Of a stretch of 31,556 nucleotides of DNA, positions 25,009 to 31,556 are shown in pieces. The notes beneath the pieces were generated by a model. That model was given only the letters and a program-made list of their open reading frames with translations, was not told the origin of the DNA and searched no databases. How positions within the stretch are numbered: position 1 is the stretch's first letter; each line of letters begins with the position of its first letter. Location: assembly GCF_018854015.1 (NCBI RefSeq), contig NZ_JAAXYO010000123.1, forward strand, positions 1-31,556, given 5' to 3'. Source of the stretch: Igneacidithiobacillus copahuensis (lineage in GTDB: Bacteria; Pseudomonadota; Gammaproteobacteria; Acidithiobacillales; Acidithiobacillaceae). The translations under genes and the position numbers were made by a program.

Positions 25009-25074
25009 AAATAATCTCCTGGAGAAGTAGGGCCAGACCATCCAGCCCCGATATCCATAGCGCGGATTGTCTCG
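25009..25074 (-). repeat. Duplicated intergenic leader, copy before the eexN-like gene
   Basis: On the coding strand CGAGACAATCCGCGC follows directly on the TGA of trbJ, then CTATGG, GGGGCTGGATGG and AGGAGAT before the ATG. It is a close copy of 23237-23306. Confidence 0.75.
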
Positions 25075-25830
25075 TCAGTTCAGCCACCCGAAACTCGGAT
25101 TGCCATAGGTCGGTGTTTGGCCCGAACCCTGCAGGTCACTATTCAGCTCTCTGACAGCCTCGTTCTGCGCGTTTTTCGCCGCCAGATGCGTTTTTGCGAT
25201 AGCCGCCTGCAGATTCGTCTGCGCAGCAAGCGTCTGCTGCAACTGGCCCAACTGGCCGACCTCGGCTTGTCCTACTTCCGCACCCGCCTGCAAAAGTGCA
25301 TTCCGGCTCTGCGGATTTTGCAGCGCCTGGGACACCGCCTGCTGCGCTTGGGCAACCGTCGCAAAATTGGACGGATTGAGGTTGGCCTGCTGCAGCGCAT
25401 TGTCGATGGAATTCGACAGGTTCTCGCTGATCTGCTGATAGTTCTGGATGTAATTTTCCATTTCCGAACTGCTGGCAGCGTTGGTATTCAGATTCTGGAA
25501 CTGACTGGCGATGTTTTGCGCCTGCGTGGACAAGGACTGTGCCTGATTCGCCAGATGAATCAGCTGATCAAACGATCCCTGCATCTGGCCCAGCAGCGAG
25601 GGCGGGATGTTGACCATGTTCTGCACCATATTCTGGTACTGCTCGATCTGCGTTTCCACCTCCTGCGCCTGCTTGCCGAGCTGTTCTACAGCCGTTCCCT
25701 CCTGAACGATCTGCTCGGGAAGAGTCGCGCCGCCAGTGACCGCACCGCCGGCCAGCGCGGGCAGGGGAAGTAGAGCCAGCGTCACCCCTACCACCAAATT
25801 TTTGGTTTGCAACAATAAGGCATGTTTCAC
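25075..25830 (-). CDS. trbJ: TrbJ/VirB5-like periplasmic transfer protein
   Basis: The 251-residue protein has a signal peptide (KNLVVGVTLALLPLPALAGG, cleavage near residue 27) and then long coiled-coil-like Gln-rich helices (QLGKQAQEVETQIEQYQNMVQNMVNIPP...), as in TrbJ, a minor pilus or tip component. I chose GTG at 25830, 8 bases after GGGAGGA; the ATG at 25863 has no ribosome site. It starts a unit of its own behind the promoter at 25880-25908. The C-terminal YGNPSFGWLN is shared with the next gene product. The TGA stop is part of the TGACGAGAC element. Confidence 0.93.
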   Translation of the reverse strand: MKHALLLQTKNLVVGVTLALLPLPALAGGAVTGGATLPEQIVQEGTAVEQLGKQAQEVETQIEQYQNMVQNMVNIPPSLLGQMQGSFDQLIHLANQAQSLSTQAQNIASQFQNLNTNAASSSEMENYIQNYQQISENLSNSIDNALQQANLNPSNFATVAQAQQAVSQALQNPQSRNALLQAGAEVGQAEVGQLGQLQQTLAAQTNLQAAIAKTHLAAKNAQNEAVRELNSDLQGSGQTPTYGNPSFGWLN

Positions 25831-25879
25831 GATCGCTTTCCTCCCAACAAAATCACAACTCATACCTACGACTCATACC

Positions 25880-25908
25880 GGTATAGCCAGCCAAGATCGC
25901 GATCGGCA
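25880..25908 (-). promoter_or_regulatory. Conserved two-box promoter upstream of trbJ
   Basis: On the coding strand TGCCGATC and GCTATACC occur with TGCCGA and TATACC separated by 17 bases. It lies between the trbE stop at 25937 and the trbJ start at 25830, so trbJ onward can be transcribed independently of trbE. Confidence 0.65.
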
Positions 25909-25936
25909 GGCCATACCCTATGCGCGGATTGTCTCG

Positions 25937-28432
25937 TCAACTCGACGTCCCGTATTGCCTTTCCAGATGCTGGACCCAGCCATCCCGAATGTCGGCAGGC
26001 AATCGCTCCTGCAGCCACTGGACGGGCCATGTCGGCCCATGCTGGTCCCGCAGCTCCGCTACCCGCTTCACGTCCCGTGGATCAGACACCGCACAAAAGG
26101 CCAATGCGACCGGCCCCATGGCAAAGGAAACCAGACGCTGCCCCAACGGGCTGCTGATGTAGTAATCCTGCTTAGGAGTGGCCGTCTGCAGAATCTCGAC
26201 CTGCTTGTCAGCGAGGCCAAAGGCAGAGTACATGGGCAGAAGAGTGGCGGACCCAGCCTCGATATTCGGCAAAAAGATTTTCGTGGGACAGCTCTCCTGC
26301 AACACCGGCAACAGGGGGCTACCGATCAGGTCCGCCAGAGACTGGGTGGCGAAGACCACCAAAGCATTCTTCTTGCGCAGTACCTTGAGCCATTCCCGGA
26401 TCTTGGCGAGAAACAGGGGATTGTCGATCAGGGTCCATGCCTCATCCAGCACGATGAGCGTCGGGCTGCCATCGAGCAGGGTTTCGATTCGATGAAACAA
26501 ATACAGGAGAATGGGAACTACGATTCCCCTGGCGGCATCGCCTTGCGGCAGACTGTCCATCTCGAACGTCACGAAGCGACTGCTGAGATCCAGACCATCT
26601 TCCCGCGCGTCCAGGAGATCCGCATATTTGCCGGTTCCGGTGTAGACGCCGAGCGCCTGTTTCAGCCGTTCGTCCTGTAGCAGGGATACCATATCCGTGA
26701 TCGACCGCCCCTGTTCCTGGGCCAATCCTTCGACGGCCTGATGCAGGATCGCCCGCTCCCTCGCCGTGACAGCCACCCCTTGCAGGACCGCCAGACTCTC
26801 CAGCCATTCCTCGGAAACGACCCGGTCTGATGGCTGATCCACATGGGCAAGCGGCGCAAAACTCAGCTTGCCATACTCGCCACCAAGGTCGTAGTGCTGC
26901 CCACCCACGGCCTCGGTCAACGCAAACAGCGAGCGGCCCTTGTCAAACGAAACGACCCGCGCTTTCGGATAACGCAGCCACTGCGCGGCAATCAAACCCA
27001 GCAGGCTCGATTTGCCGGCACCGGTCGGACCCAAAATCAGGCTATGCCCGACATCGGACACATGGAAATTGAACCGAAACGGCGTGCTCCCCGAGGTTTT
27101 GGCATAGGTCAGGCAGGGCGCTTTTCGGCCATTCAGCTTCATGAGCGGACTCGGGCAATCCTCATCTCCCGCCCACACGGCGGTCTTCGGCGACAGATCC
27201 ACGAAATTCAGACTGCTGAGCACAGGGCGACGCACATTTTCCCAGGTGTGTCCTGGCAGGCTGCCCAGGAACGCCTCTACCACATTTACGGTCTCCCGCT
27301 TGGCAACGAAGCCCGCATTACCCAACAGGTTCATCACGATGCGGGCACGATCTTCCAGCACCCTGGCACTCGCCGCACGCAGCACGATCGTCGCGGTGAA
27401 ATATCCCAATCGCACGGCACCACTGGATACGTCCGCATCCGCGAGCACCGTCTCCTGCTCCAGAGCCGCCTTGTATTGATCCGCGCGATCCTGGCGTACC
27501 TGCCCTTTATCCATGGCAGCCGATAGATAATCCTTCAGGCTGTATTTGGAACTGGCCCACTTTTCCCGATACTGGGCAACCAGTTTTTTGGATTCCATCT
27601 GATCCTGCACGATAAACCGTGTCGTGTAGCGGAGGGGGAAGGGCAGATTGTGCAGTTCCTCCAGTAACTCCGGGCGGGTTCTATCCGGATACCCGGTAAC
27701 GGTGACGACCTCGATCGGCTCGCCGTCCATGGAGGGCTCCAGACCACCCACAAAATCATGGTGTCCAAGAAGAACGTCCAGGTATGCGGGGATCGTTGGG
27801 GGATTGACCCCATGGATACGTCCGGTCAGACACTCGTGATAGTGGGTCAGCAAGCCCTTGGCATCCAATGGACTCAGGAGGAACTGTTGCCGCAGAAGGC
27901 CAGTAACGGATGCCAGCGAATCCTCAAATTTCTTGAGGAGCATGTCGAAACTGTCCCGCTGAATGTCTTTTTTCGACTCGACGAACATCTGTCCCGCCGA
28001 TACCTCCGATTCCGGCGGTGTCTGCCACGTGAAATCCAGATAATAGCGGGACAGGAAATGCTGCCCCTCGGCTGCAAACTGCAAGCGCCGTTCAGCATCG
28101 ATCAGGGCCGATATCGGGTCAGGAAAGAATAAGCGATCTTCCTCGATGTAGCCGTCTGCCGGAATCCGGATTGCGCCATTCTGGACCGTCCAGCCCGATC
28201 CCAATCGGGAGAGCGCGGCATTGAAGATTGCGGATACCCGGTTGGTGGCGGCATACGACAGGCTCTCCAGATCCGGTCCGGCAAAACGCAGACTGGCCAG
28301 AAATGATCCATCCTTGTTCAGCAGTACCGCACAGCGCTTGCCCAGAAGCGAAATCTCTCCCGCCAGAATCGCCGGATTCAGCAGATCGGGAAGAGCCAGA
28401 TCCTGCGCGCGAAACTCTTTGATGTTAAGCAC
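25937..28432 (-). CDS. trbE: TrbE/VirB4-like conjugation ATPase
   Basis: The 831-residue protein is the large ATPase of the secretion machine. Walker A GPTGAGKSS lies near residue 468 and Walker B LIVLDEAW near residue 657; the CagE/TrbE/VirB N-terminal domain precedes them. The length is normal for TrbE. I chose the GTG at 28432, inside the end of trbD and 6 bases after AAGGA; upstream codons in this frame are antisense to trbD and lack a ribosome site. Translation is thus coupled to trbD. TGACGAGAC, the shared 3' element, begins at its stop. Confidence 0.96.
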   Translation of the reverse strand: MLNIKEFRAQDLALPDLLNPAILAGEISLLGKRCAVLLNKDGSFLASLRFAGPDLESLSYAATNRVSAIFNAALSRLGSGWTVQNGAIRIPADGYIEEDRLFFPDPISALIDAERRLQFAAEGQHFLSRYYLDFTWQTPPESEVSAGQMFVESKKDIQRDSFDMLLKKFEDSLASVTGLLRQQFLLSPLDAKGLLTHYHECLTGRIHGVNPPTIPAYLDVLLGHHDFVGGLEPSMDGEPIEVVTVTGYPDRTRPELLEELHNLPFPLRYTTRFIVQDQMESKKLVAQYREKWASSKYSLKDYLSAAMDKGQVRQDRADQYKAALEQETVLADADVSSGAVRLGYFTATIVLRAASARVLEDRARIVMNLLGNAGFVAKRETVNVVEAFLGSLPGHTWENVRRPVLSSLNFVDLSPKTAVWAGDEDCPSPLMKLNGRKAPCLTYAKTSGSTPFRFNFHVSDVGHSLILGPTGAGKSSLLGLIAAQWLRYPKARVVSFDKGRSLFALTEAVGGQHYDLGGEYGKLSFAPLAHVDQPSDRVVSEEWLESLAVLQGVAVTARERAILHQAVEGLAQEQGRSITDMVSLLQDERLKQALGVYTGTGKYADLLDAREDGLDLSSRFVTFEMDSLPQGDAARGIVVPILLYLFHRIETLLDGSPTLIVLDEAWTLIDNPLFLAKIREWLKVLRKKNALVVFATQSLADLIGSPLLPVLQESCPTKIFLPNIEAGSATLLPMYSAFGLADKQVEILQTATPKQDYYISSPLGQRLVSFAMGPVALAFCAVSDPRDVKRVAELRDQHGPTWPVQWLQERLPADIRDGWVQHLERQYGTSS

Positions 28433-28793
28433 GTTTCGTTCCTTGTCTGGTGAGTAGCGAGAGCAGCCTGGTCGTTGGCGCCACCACGTAGGCAATGGGG
28501 ATTTCCCGATATTTCGCGTCGAGACTGGCTGAATCGCCATAGAACGACTGGTATTTCCGCGCCCGTTGTACCAGCGCAATCATTTGTGCGTCCGATTTCG
28601 CGAGATGTCGCAGTACCGCCTGCACCAGGACGAACAGGGATACCGCTACAATGATGCCGGGGATGGAGAGAGTGAAAAAATAGACCCCCATCGCAAACAC
28701 CGCGTTGATCATGGTTGCCCCGCGCTCCGCCCCCATCAACAGATGGGGACGGACGAGGCTTTGGTACAGCCGTACCTGCCGCGTACCGTCCAC
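28425..28793 (-). CDS. trbD: TrbD/VirB3-like membrane protein
   Basis: The 122-residue protein has the family pattern of a short N-terminal arm (VRLYQSLVRPHLLMGAERG), two closely spaced membrane segments (INAVFAMGVYFFTLSIPGIIVAVSLFVLVQAV) and a soluble tail ending in SLLTRQGTKRA. VirB3 proteins work with the VirB4 ATPase at the inner membrane. I chose the GTG at 28793 because AAGGAGGT lies 5 bases before it; the longer open frame would run through trbC. It overlaps trbE by 8 bases. Confidence 0.9.
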   Translation of the reverse strand: MDGTRQVRLYQSLVRPHLLMGAERGATMINAVFAMGVYFFTLSIPGIIVAVSLFVLVQAVLRHLAKSDAQMIALVQRARKYQSFYGDSASLDAKYREIPIAYVVAPTTRLLSLLTRQGTKRA

Positions 28794-28812
28794 GAGACAC
28801 CTCCTTCTGGTT

Positions 28813-29202
28813 TTACAGCCCCAAACCGTGCGCCAAGGTCGTAAACAACCCCGCATGCTGGCCGATGACCGCCGCCGAAATGCCCGCCTGCTGCCCAAAC
28901 CAGCCGTACTGTGAAATGATGAAACCACCACCGGCCGCCGTACCAATACCCACCGCCGCCTTGCCATAATCGTGCTTGAAGGCGTGGATCGCCCCATAGC
29001 CGATGCCACCGGCAATACCGACAGATCCAATGAAGGGCATGAAGTTCGTCTGGATGAAATTGCTGATACTCCCGAACGGGCCACCGCTGGCAGCCAACGC
29101 GGCCGCCGTTCCCAAAAGCGTCAGGCCCAGAGTGGCCAGAACCTGTGAAGTGCGGCTGAGAGCTGCACGGCTCTCGTGCTGCTTGCCGATTACCTGATTC
29201 AT
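28813..29202 (-). CDS. trbC: TrbC/VirB2-like pilin
   Basis: The 129-residue protein has a leader of about 35 residues with a hydrophobic stretch (VLATLGLTLLGTAAALAAS, cleavage likely after ALA). Two hydrophobic Gly-rich segments follow (FMPFIGSVGIAGGIGYGAIHAF and AAVGIGTAAGGGFIISQYGWF), as in TrbC pilins. The start at 29202 follows GAGGAG; the longer open frame lacks a ribosome site. It is first in the trbC-D-E unit, behind the promoter at 29294-29322. Confidence 0.9.
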   Translation of the reverse strand: MNQVIGKQHESRAALSRTSQVLATLGLTLLGTAAALAASGGPFGSISNFIQTNFMPFIGSVGIAGGIGYGAIHAFKHDYGKAAVGIGTAAGGGFIISQYGWFGQQAGISAAVIGQHAGLFTTLAHGLGL

Positions 29203-29293
29203 ACACATCTCCTCTTGCAAGAAGGTTGGTCCCGGAATCCGGAAGCGCGCGAACAGGACCATTCCGACACGCTCCAGCCTGATCGGCTATTCC

Positions 29294-29322
29294 GGTATAG
29301 CAACAGGAAAAGGGGATCGGCA
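29294..29322 (-). promoter_or_regulatory. Conserved two-box promoter upstream of trbC
   Basis: On the coding strand TGCCGATC and GCTATACC occur with 17 bases between TGCCGA and TATACC, next to a run of seven G on the far side. It directs transcription toward trbC, 92 bases away. Confidence 0.65.
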
Positions 29323-29333
29323 CCCCCCCGGAA

Positions 29334-29792
29334 TCACTCCTGCAACGGCAGGTTATGCACAACCAATAACTGGTCTCCCATCAGGGCAAAACTTCCCCGG
29401 ATGTAGGGGATATTGGCGATCCGCAGCAGGAGATCGATTGCAGGGACATCGTGATCGTAAGGCAGGTGCTCGCCAATCATGGCGTAATCCGGCCCATGAA
29501 ATTCCACTTCGATGTGCAATGCTCTCCCGAGGTATTCCAGTGCGCCGCGCTCGGACGTGCGATACTTTGCCGGCAACGACACCCGTTGCCGAAAGGAGGC
29601 AGGAACGTCGCCCAGGGCGAATTGGGGTTTTGCAGGACTTGCCACTGGATGCGGCAAGCCCACGGCTGCGCCAGGCACGGCAGGCAACACCGGCACCAGG
29701 GAAAGATATCCGGTCCCGGCCACCGTCACGTTTGCCAGCAATGCTGCCGTAAGTGCCGCGGCCAGCGGTTTGGAGGTCAGGGCATACCACAT
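29334..29792 (-). CDS. Periplasmic protein with possible secretin N0 / TcpQ-like fold
   Basis: The 152-residue protein has a signal-type N-terminus (PLAAALTAALLANVTVAGTGYLSLV) and a Pro/Ala-rich linker. A C-terminal domain of about 70 residues reads ALEYLGRALHIEVEFHGPDYAMIGEHLPYDHDVPAIDLLLRIANIPYIRGSFALMGDQLLVVHN. That alternation resembles the N0/STN domain of secretins and the TcpQ or DotD families; this is a visual judgement only. I chose the second ATG (29792), 7 bases after AAGGAG; the first, at 29798, is too near. It follows trbB with a slight overlap. It is not a standard trb gene and could replace VirB7 or TrbH, which I do not see. Confidence 0.6.
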   Translation of the reverse strand: MWYALTSKPLAAALTAALLANVTVAGTGYLSLVPVLPAVPGAAVGLPHPVASPAKPQFALGDVPASFRQRVSLPAKYRTSERGALEYLGRALHIEVEFHGPDYAMIGEHLPYDHDVPAIDLLLRIANIPYIRGSFALMGDQLLVVHNLPLQE

Positions 29793-29794
29793 GG

Positions 29795-30772
29795 TCATTC
29801 TCCTTTGTCAAACTGGATGACGTGCGAAATACGCCGGCCAGCAGGGCATTTCGAGTCACGCTCGATCTGAACCACCATATCCACGGCCTCCCGGATCAGT
29901 TCCTGTTGTGACGGCACCCCTGCCTCCTGACACAGTTGGTCCAAACGAATGAGGGCAGCCTCCGGATTATTGGCGTGCAGGGTTGCAAGACCGCCGGGGT
30001 GGCCAGTATTCCATGCCTTGAGTAGCGCAAGCGCCGCGCCATCGCGGACCTCGCCGACCAGAATGCGGTCAGGGCGGTACCGCAACGTGAGTTTCAGGAG
30101 TCGGGTCATGTCGATACCTGCGTCCAGATCCGTCAGCATCTGTACGGTATTGGGTGCCTGACAGACGATCTCGCGCGTGTCTTCGATGATGACAACGCGC
30201 TGATCCAGACCGGAGATCCTGGCGATATGATCAGAAAGGGCATTGAGCAGGGTCGTCTTGCCCGAGCCCGTGCCACCACTCACCAGAATGTTCCTGCGTT
30301 GCTCAATGGCTGCCACCAGTCGCGCTTTTTGCTCGGATGTTAGAATCCCGACTCGCTCATAGTCGTCCAGCGAAAAAATCTTCGTTGTAGGCAACCGGAT
30401 GGAAAAGGTAGGCATGGGCGTCAGGGGCGGGATGCAGCCCGCAAACCGGGAGCGCCGGAACTCCGGCGGCATGGCCCCCTCCACGACGGGACGCTCCCGA
30501 CCAACCACCGTCTGCCGGTAATCCGCCATGAGCGCCAAAAAGTTGAGAGCTTTCTGGGGAGGCATCATGGTCAGTTCCGTGATGCCTTCCCCATGCCGTT
30601 CGACCAACACCCTGCCATCGTCATTGAGCATGATTTCGACTGCCTGCGGATCCTCGAACACCGCGCAAATCGGCTCCCCCAGAATCCGGCGCATCTGTTC
30701 AATCAGCCGGGAGTGGGATTCTGCCTTGGCCTTGTCTATGGTGTGTATGCTGGCGGGCTGGCTATGATTCAT
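29795..30772 (-). CDS. trbB: TrbB/VirB11-like secretion ATPase
   Basis: The 325-residue protein has Walker A GGTGSGKTT at residues 166-174, the Asp box RVVIIEDTREI, Walker B-region RPDRILVGEVRDGAAL, and the His box GHPGGLATLHANNPEAAL. All are classic for VirB11/TrbB hexameric ATPases that switch the machine between pilus assembly and DNA transfer. Its ATG overlaps the end of the upstream RHH-like gene by 11 bases, so translation is coupled. The length is typical. Confidence 0.96.
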   Translation of the reverse strand: MNHSQPASIHTIDKAKAESHSRLIEQMRRILGEPICAVFEDPQAVEIMLNDDGRVLVERHGEGITELTMMPPQKALNFLALMADYRQTVVGRERPVVEGAMPPEFRRSRFAGCIPPLTPMPTFSIRLPTTKIFSLDDYERVGILTSEQKARLVAAIEQRRNILVSGGTGSGKTTLLNALSDHIARISGLDQRVVIIEDTREIVCQAPNTVQMLTDLDAGIDMTRLLKLTLRYRPDRILVGEVRDGAALALLKAWNTGHPGGLATLHANNPEAALIRLDQLCQEAGVPSQQELIREAVDMVVQIERDSKCPAGRRISHVIQFDKGE

Positions 30773-31220
30773 CCGTCACCTCCTGGATACGGGTTTCCAG
30801 CAATCGGGCGATTTTTCGCAAAGCCTGGGGACGGTCCTGATCGAATCCCGTGGTCGCAACCTGTTTCAGAAACCGCTCATAGCGCGTCAGCGCCGATGAC
30901 TGAATCGCCTCGGCCTCATCCAGTAGTGGTTCCGGCAAGTGCAACAGCATGAGTTTCACAAAGAGATCGAACATGGCCGTCAGGGTGTCCAGCCCCGCCT
31001 GTACGGCTTCCACTTCCCCACGCATGGATAGCAGCGTCGCCGAAAGGCGGCGCTCCAGACTGGCCCATTCACTGTCTTTGCCCGAGTCAACAGCCTCAAT
31101 CCCTCGCAAGGCGTACTCGGCGATCAACGCAGTTTTCGAGACGCGCTTTTCGGCAGCCTCCTTCTCGACACGGTCAGCATAGCGACCGATGAGCTTCACT
31201 TGTCCATATACGGTAGGCAT
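30762..31220 (-). CDS. Ribbon-helix-helix-type putative regulator heading the trb cluster
   Basis: The 152-residue protein has an N-terminal 40 residues (VYGQVKLIGRYADRVEKEAAEKRVSKTALIAEYALRGIE) that fit a ribbon-helix-helix DNA-binding fold. A helical region (SEWASLERRLSATLLSMRGEVEAVQAGLDTLTAMFDLFVKLML) suggests dimerisation. CopG-like genes commonly precede trbB in such loci. It is the first gene behind the conserved promoter at 31255, so it is a candidate for the factor that recognises the GCTATACC element. That link is inference. CAGGAGCGG precedes the ATG. Confidence 0.7.
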   Translation of the reverse strand: MPTVYGQVKLIGRYADRVEKEAAEKRVSKTALIAEYALRGIEAVDSGKDSEWASLERRLSATLLSMRGEVEAVQAGLDTLTAMFDLFVKLMLLHLPEPLLDEAEAIQSSALTRYERFLKQVATTGFDQDRPQALRKIARLLETRIQEVTDES

Positions 31221-31254
31221 GGGTTCTGCCGCTCCTGATAGTGTTTCCTGTTCT

Positions 31255-31283
31255 GGTATAGCGAGCGGAACAGGGGATCGGCA
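31255..31283 (-). promoter_or_regulatory. Conserved two-box promoter heading the trb cluster
   Basis: On the coding strand TGCCGATC and GCTATACC occur with 17 bases between TGCCGA and TATACC, preceded by a run of C and followed by AGAACAG, nearly as upstream of trbF. It lies 35 bases from the first ATG of the cluster. Confidence 0.7.
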
Positions 31284-31341
31284 GGGGGGTGGTAAAGGAT
31301 TTGTTTCTGCTTTCGAACAGGGTCCCGTGAACCGGTTTTCT

Positions 31342-31556
31342 TGTATAGTGGTCCCCGTTTTCTGGACAGTGGTTCAAGCCATCGTCAGGCAAGGAGAGAA
31401 CGATGTGCGCAGGGAAGCTGAAAGTGTATGGAGCGGCCTTCAAGGCCAAGGTGGGGTTGGAGGCGGTCCGTGGCGTGAAAACCATTAGGGCACTTCGAAT
31501 AACAAAAATTTCACGACTTGAGAATGGAATATTCCCCTTTCCTCGCCACTTTCAGG
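31342..31556 (+). mobile_element. Left end of an IS3-type element, running off the window
   Basis: TGTATAGTGGTCCCCGTTTT at 31342-31361, followed by CTGGACA, has the look of a terminal inverted repeat of IS3-group elements. A short leader and a transposase start codon follow. The sequence changes character at about 31488, suggesting that the element is interrupted. The right end is not in the window. Confidence 0.55.
31403..31556 (+). pseudogene. IS3-type OrfA N-terminal fragment
   Basis: The start follows AAGGAGAG. The product MCAGKLKVYGAAFKAKVGLE followed by AVRGVKTI matches the first 28 or so residues of IS3-family OrfA proteins. After that the expected helix-turn-helix sequence is replaced by an unrelated frame, which stays open to the window edge. 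The change point, near AGGGCACTTCGAATAAC (about 31488), could be the end of another insertion sequence or a recombination joint. I treat it as a broken gene. Confidence 0.6.

Overview
The window reads as part of a conjugative plasmid (or integrative conjugative element) of a GC-rich proteobacterium. The trb gene order, the IS21-type elements and the style of the CRISPR repeat remind me of Acidithiobacillus and related acidophiles. That host guess is inference; nothing in the window fixes the species.

Layout, left to right. (1) 97-2074 and 4585-5386 are two CRISPR blocks with the same 28-base repeat: 33 repeats and 32 spacers in the first, 13 complete repeats plus one truncated repeat and 13 spacers in the second. 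They are separated by an IS21-family element (about 2086-4549) whose IstA is broken and whose IstB is intact. The second block ends inside a repeat, at the remnant of a different IS21-like element (5387-5990). No cas gene is in the window. (2) 6211-9190 is an accessory island of three co-directional minus-strand genes: an sce7726-type PD-(D/E)XK nuclease-like protein, an sce7725-type protein, and a zinc-ribbon plus RES-domain protein. It is flanked by a 184-bp direct repeat (6027-6210 and 9191-9374) made from the 3' end of a neighbouring plasmid gene. (3) 9199-12737 holds plasmid accessory genes (91-aa, 380-aa, LPD7-domain and 121-aa proteins) and a divergent plus-strand HigBA/RelE-type toxin-antitoxin pair with a palindromic operator. 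(4) 12741-16232 encodes a 1163-aa protein with an ArdC-like antirestriction head and zinc-metallopeptidase motif; 16333-18422 is parA-parB. (5) 18484-31220 is a nearly complete P-type (trb/VirB-like) type IV secretion locus on the minus strand. In transcription order it encodes an RHH protein, TrbB, a small periplasmic protein, TrbC, TrbD, TrbE, TrbJ, an EexN-like lipoprotein, TrbL, a small membrane protein, a phospholipase-D-type nuclease, TrbF, TrbG, TrbI and a 92-aa protein. The relaxase, coupling protein and replication initiator are not in the window. (6) The right edge is the start of a truncated IS3-type transposase gene.

One regulatory pattern ties the backbone together. The 8-mer GGTATAGC (GCTATACC on the coding strand) occurs nine times in seven intergenic gaps, always in the same orientation and always upstream of minus-strand genes. 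Four trb copies share a second box, TGCCGATC-like, placed so that TGCCGA and TATACC are exactly 17 bp apart, the spacing of a sigma-70 promoter. The other sites (parA, the ArdC-like gene, the 380-aa gene) carry an A-rich variant; two of those are tandem pairs 19 bp apart. The transfer, partition and antirestriction functions therefore look like one co-regulated plasmid regulon.

The most interesting candidate for a poorly described system is the sce7726-sce7725-RES island, a likely defence or interference cassette that may be excisable through its flanking direct repeats.
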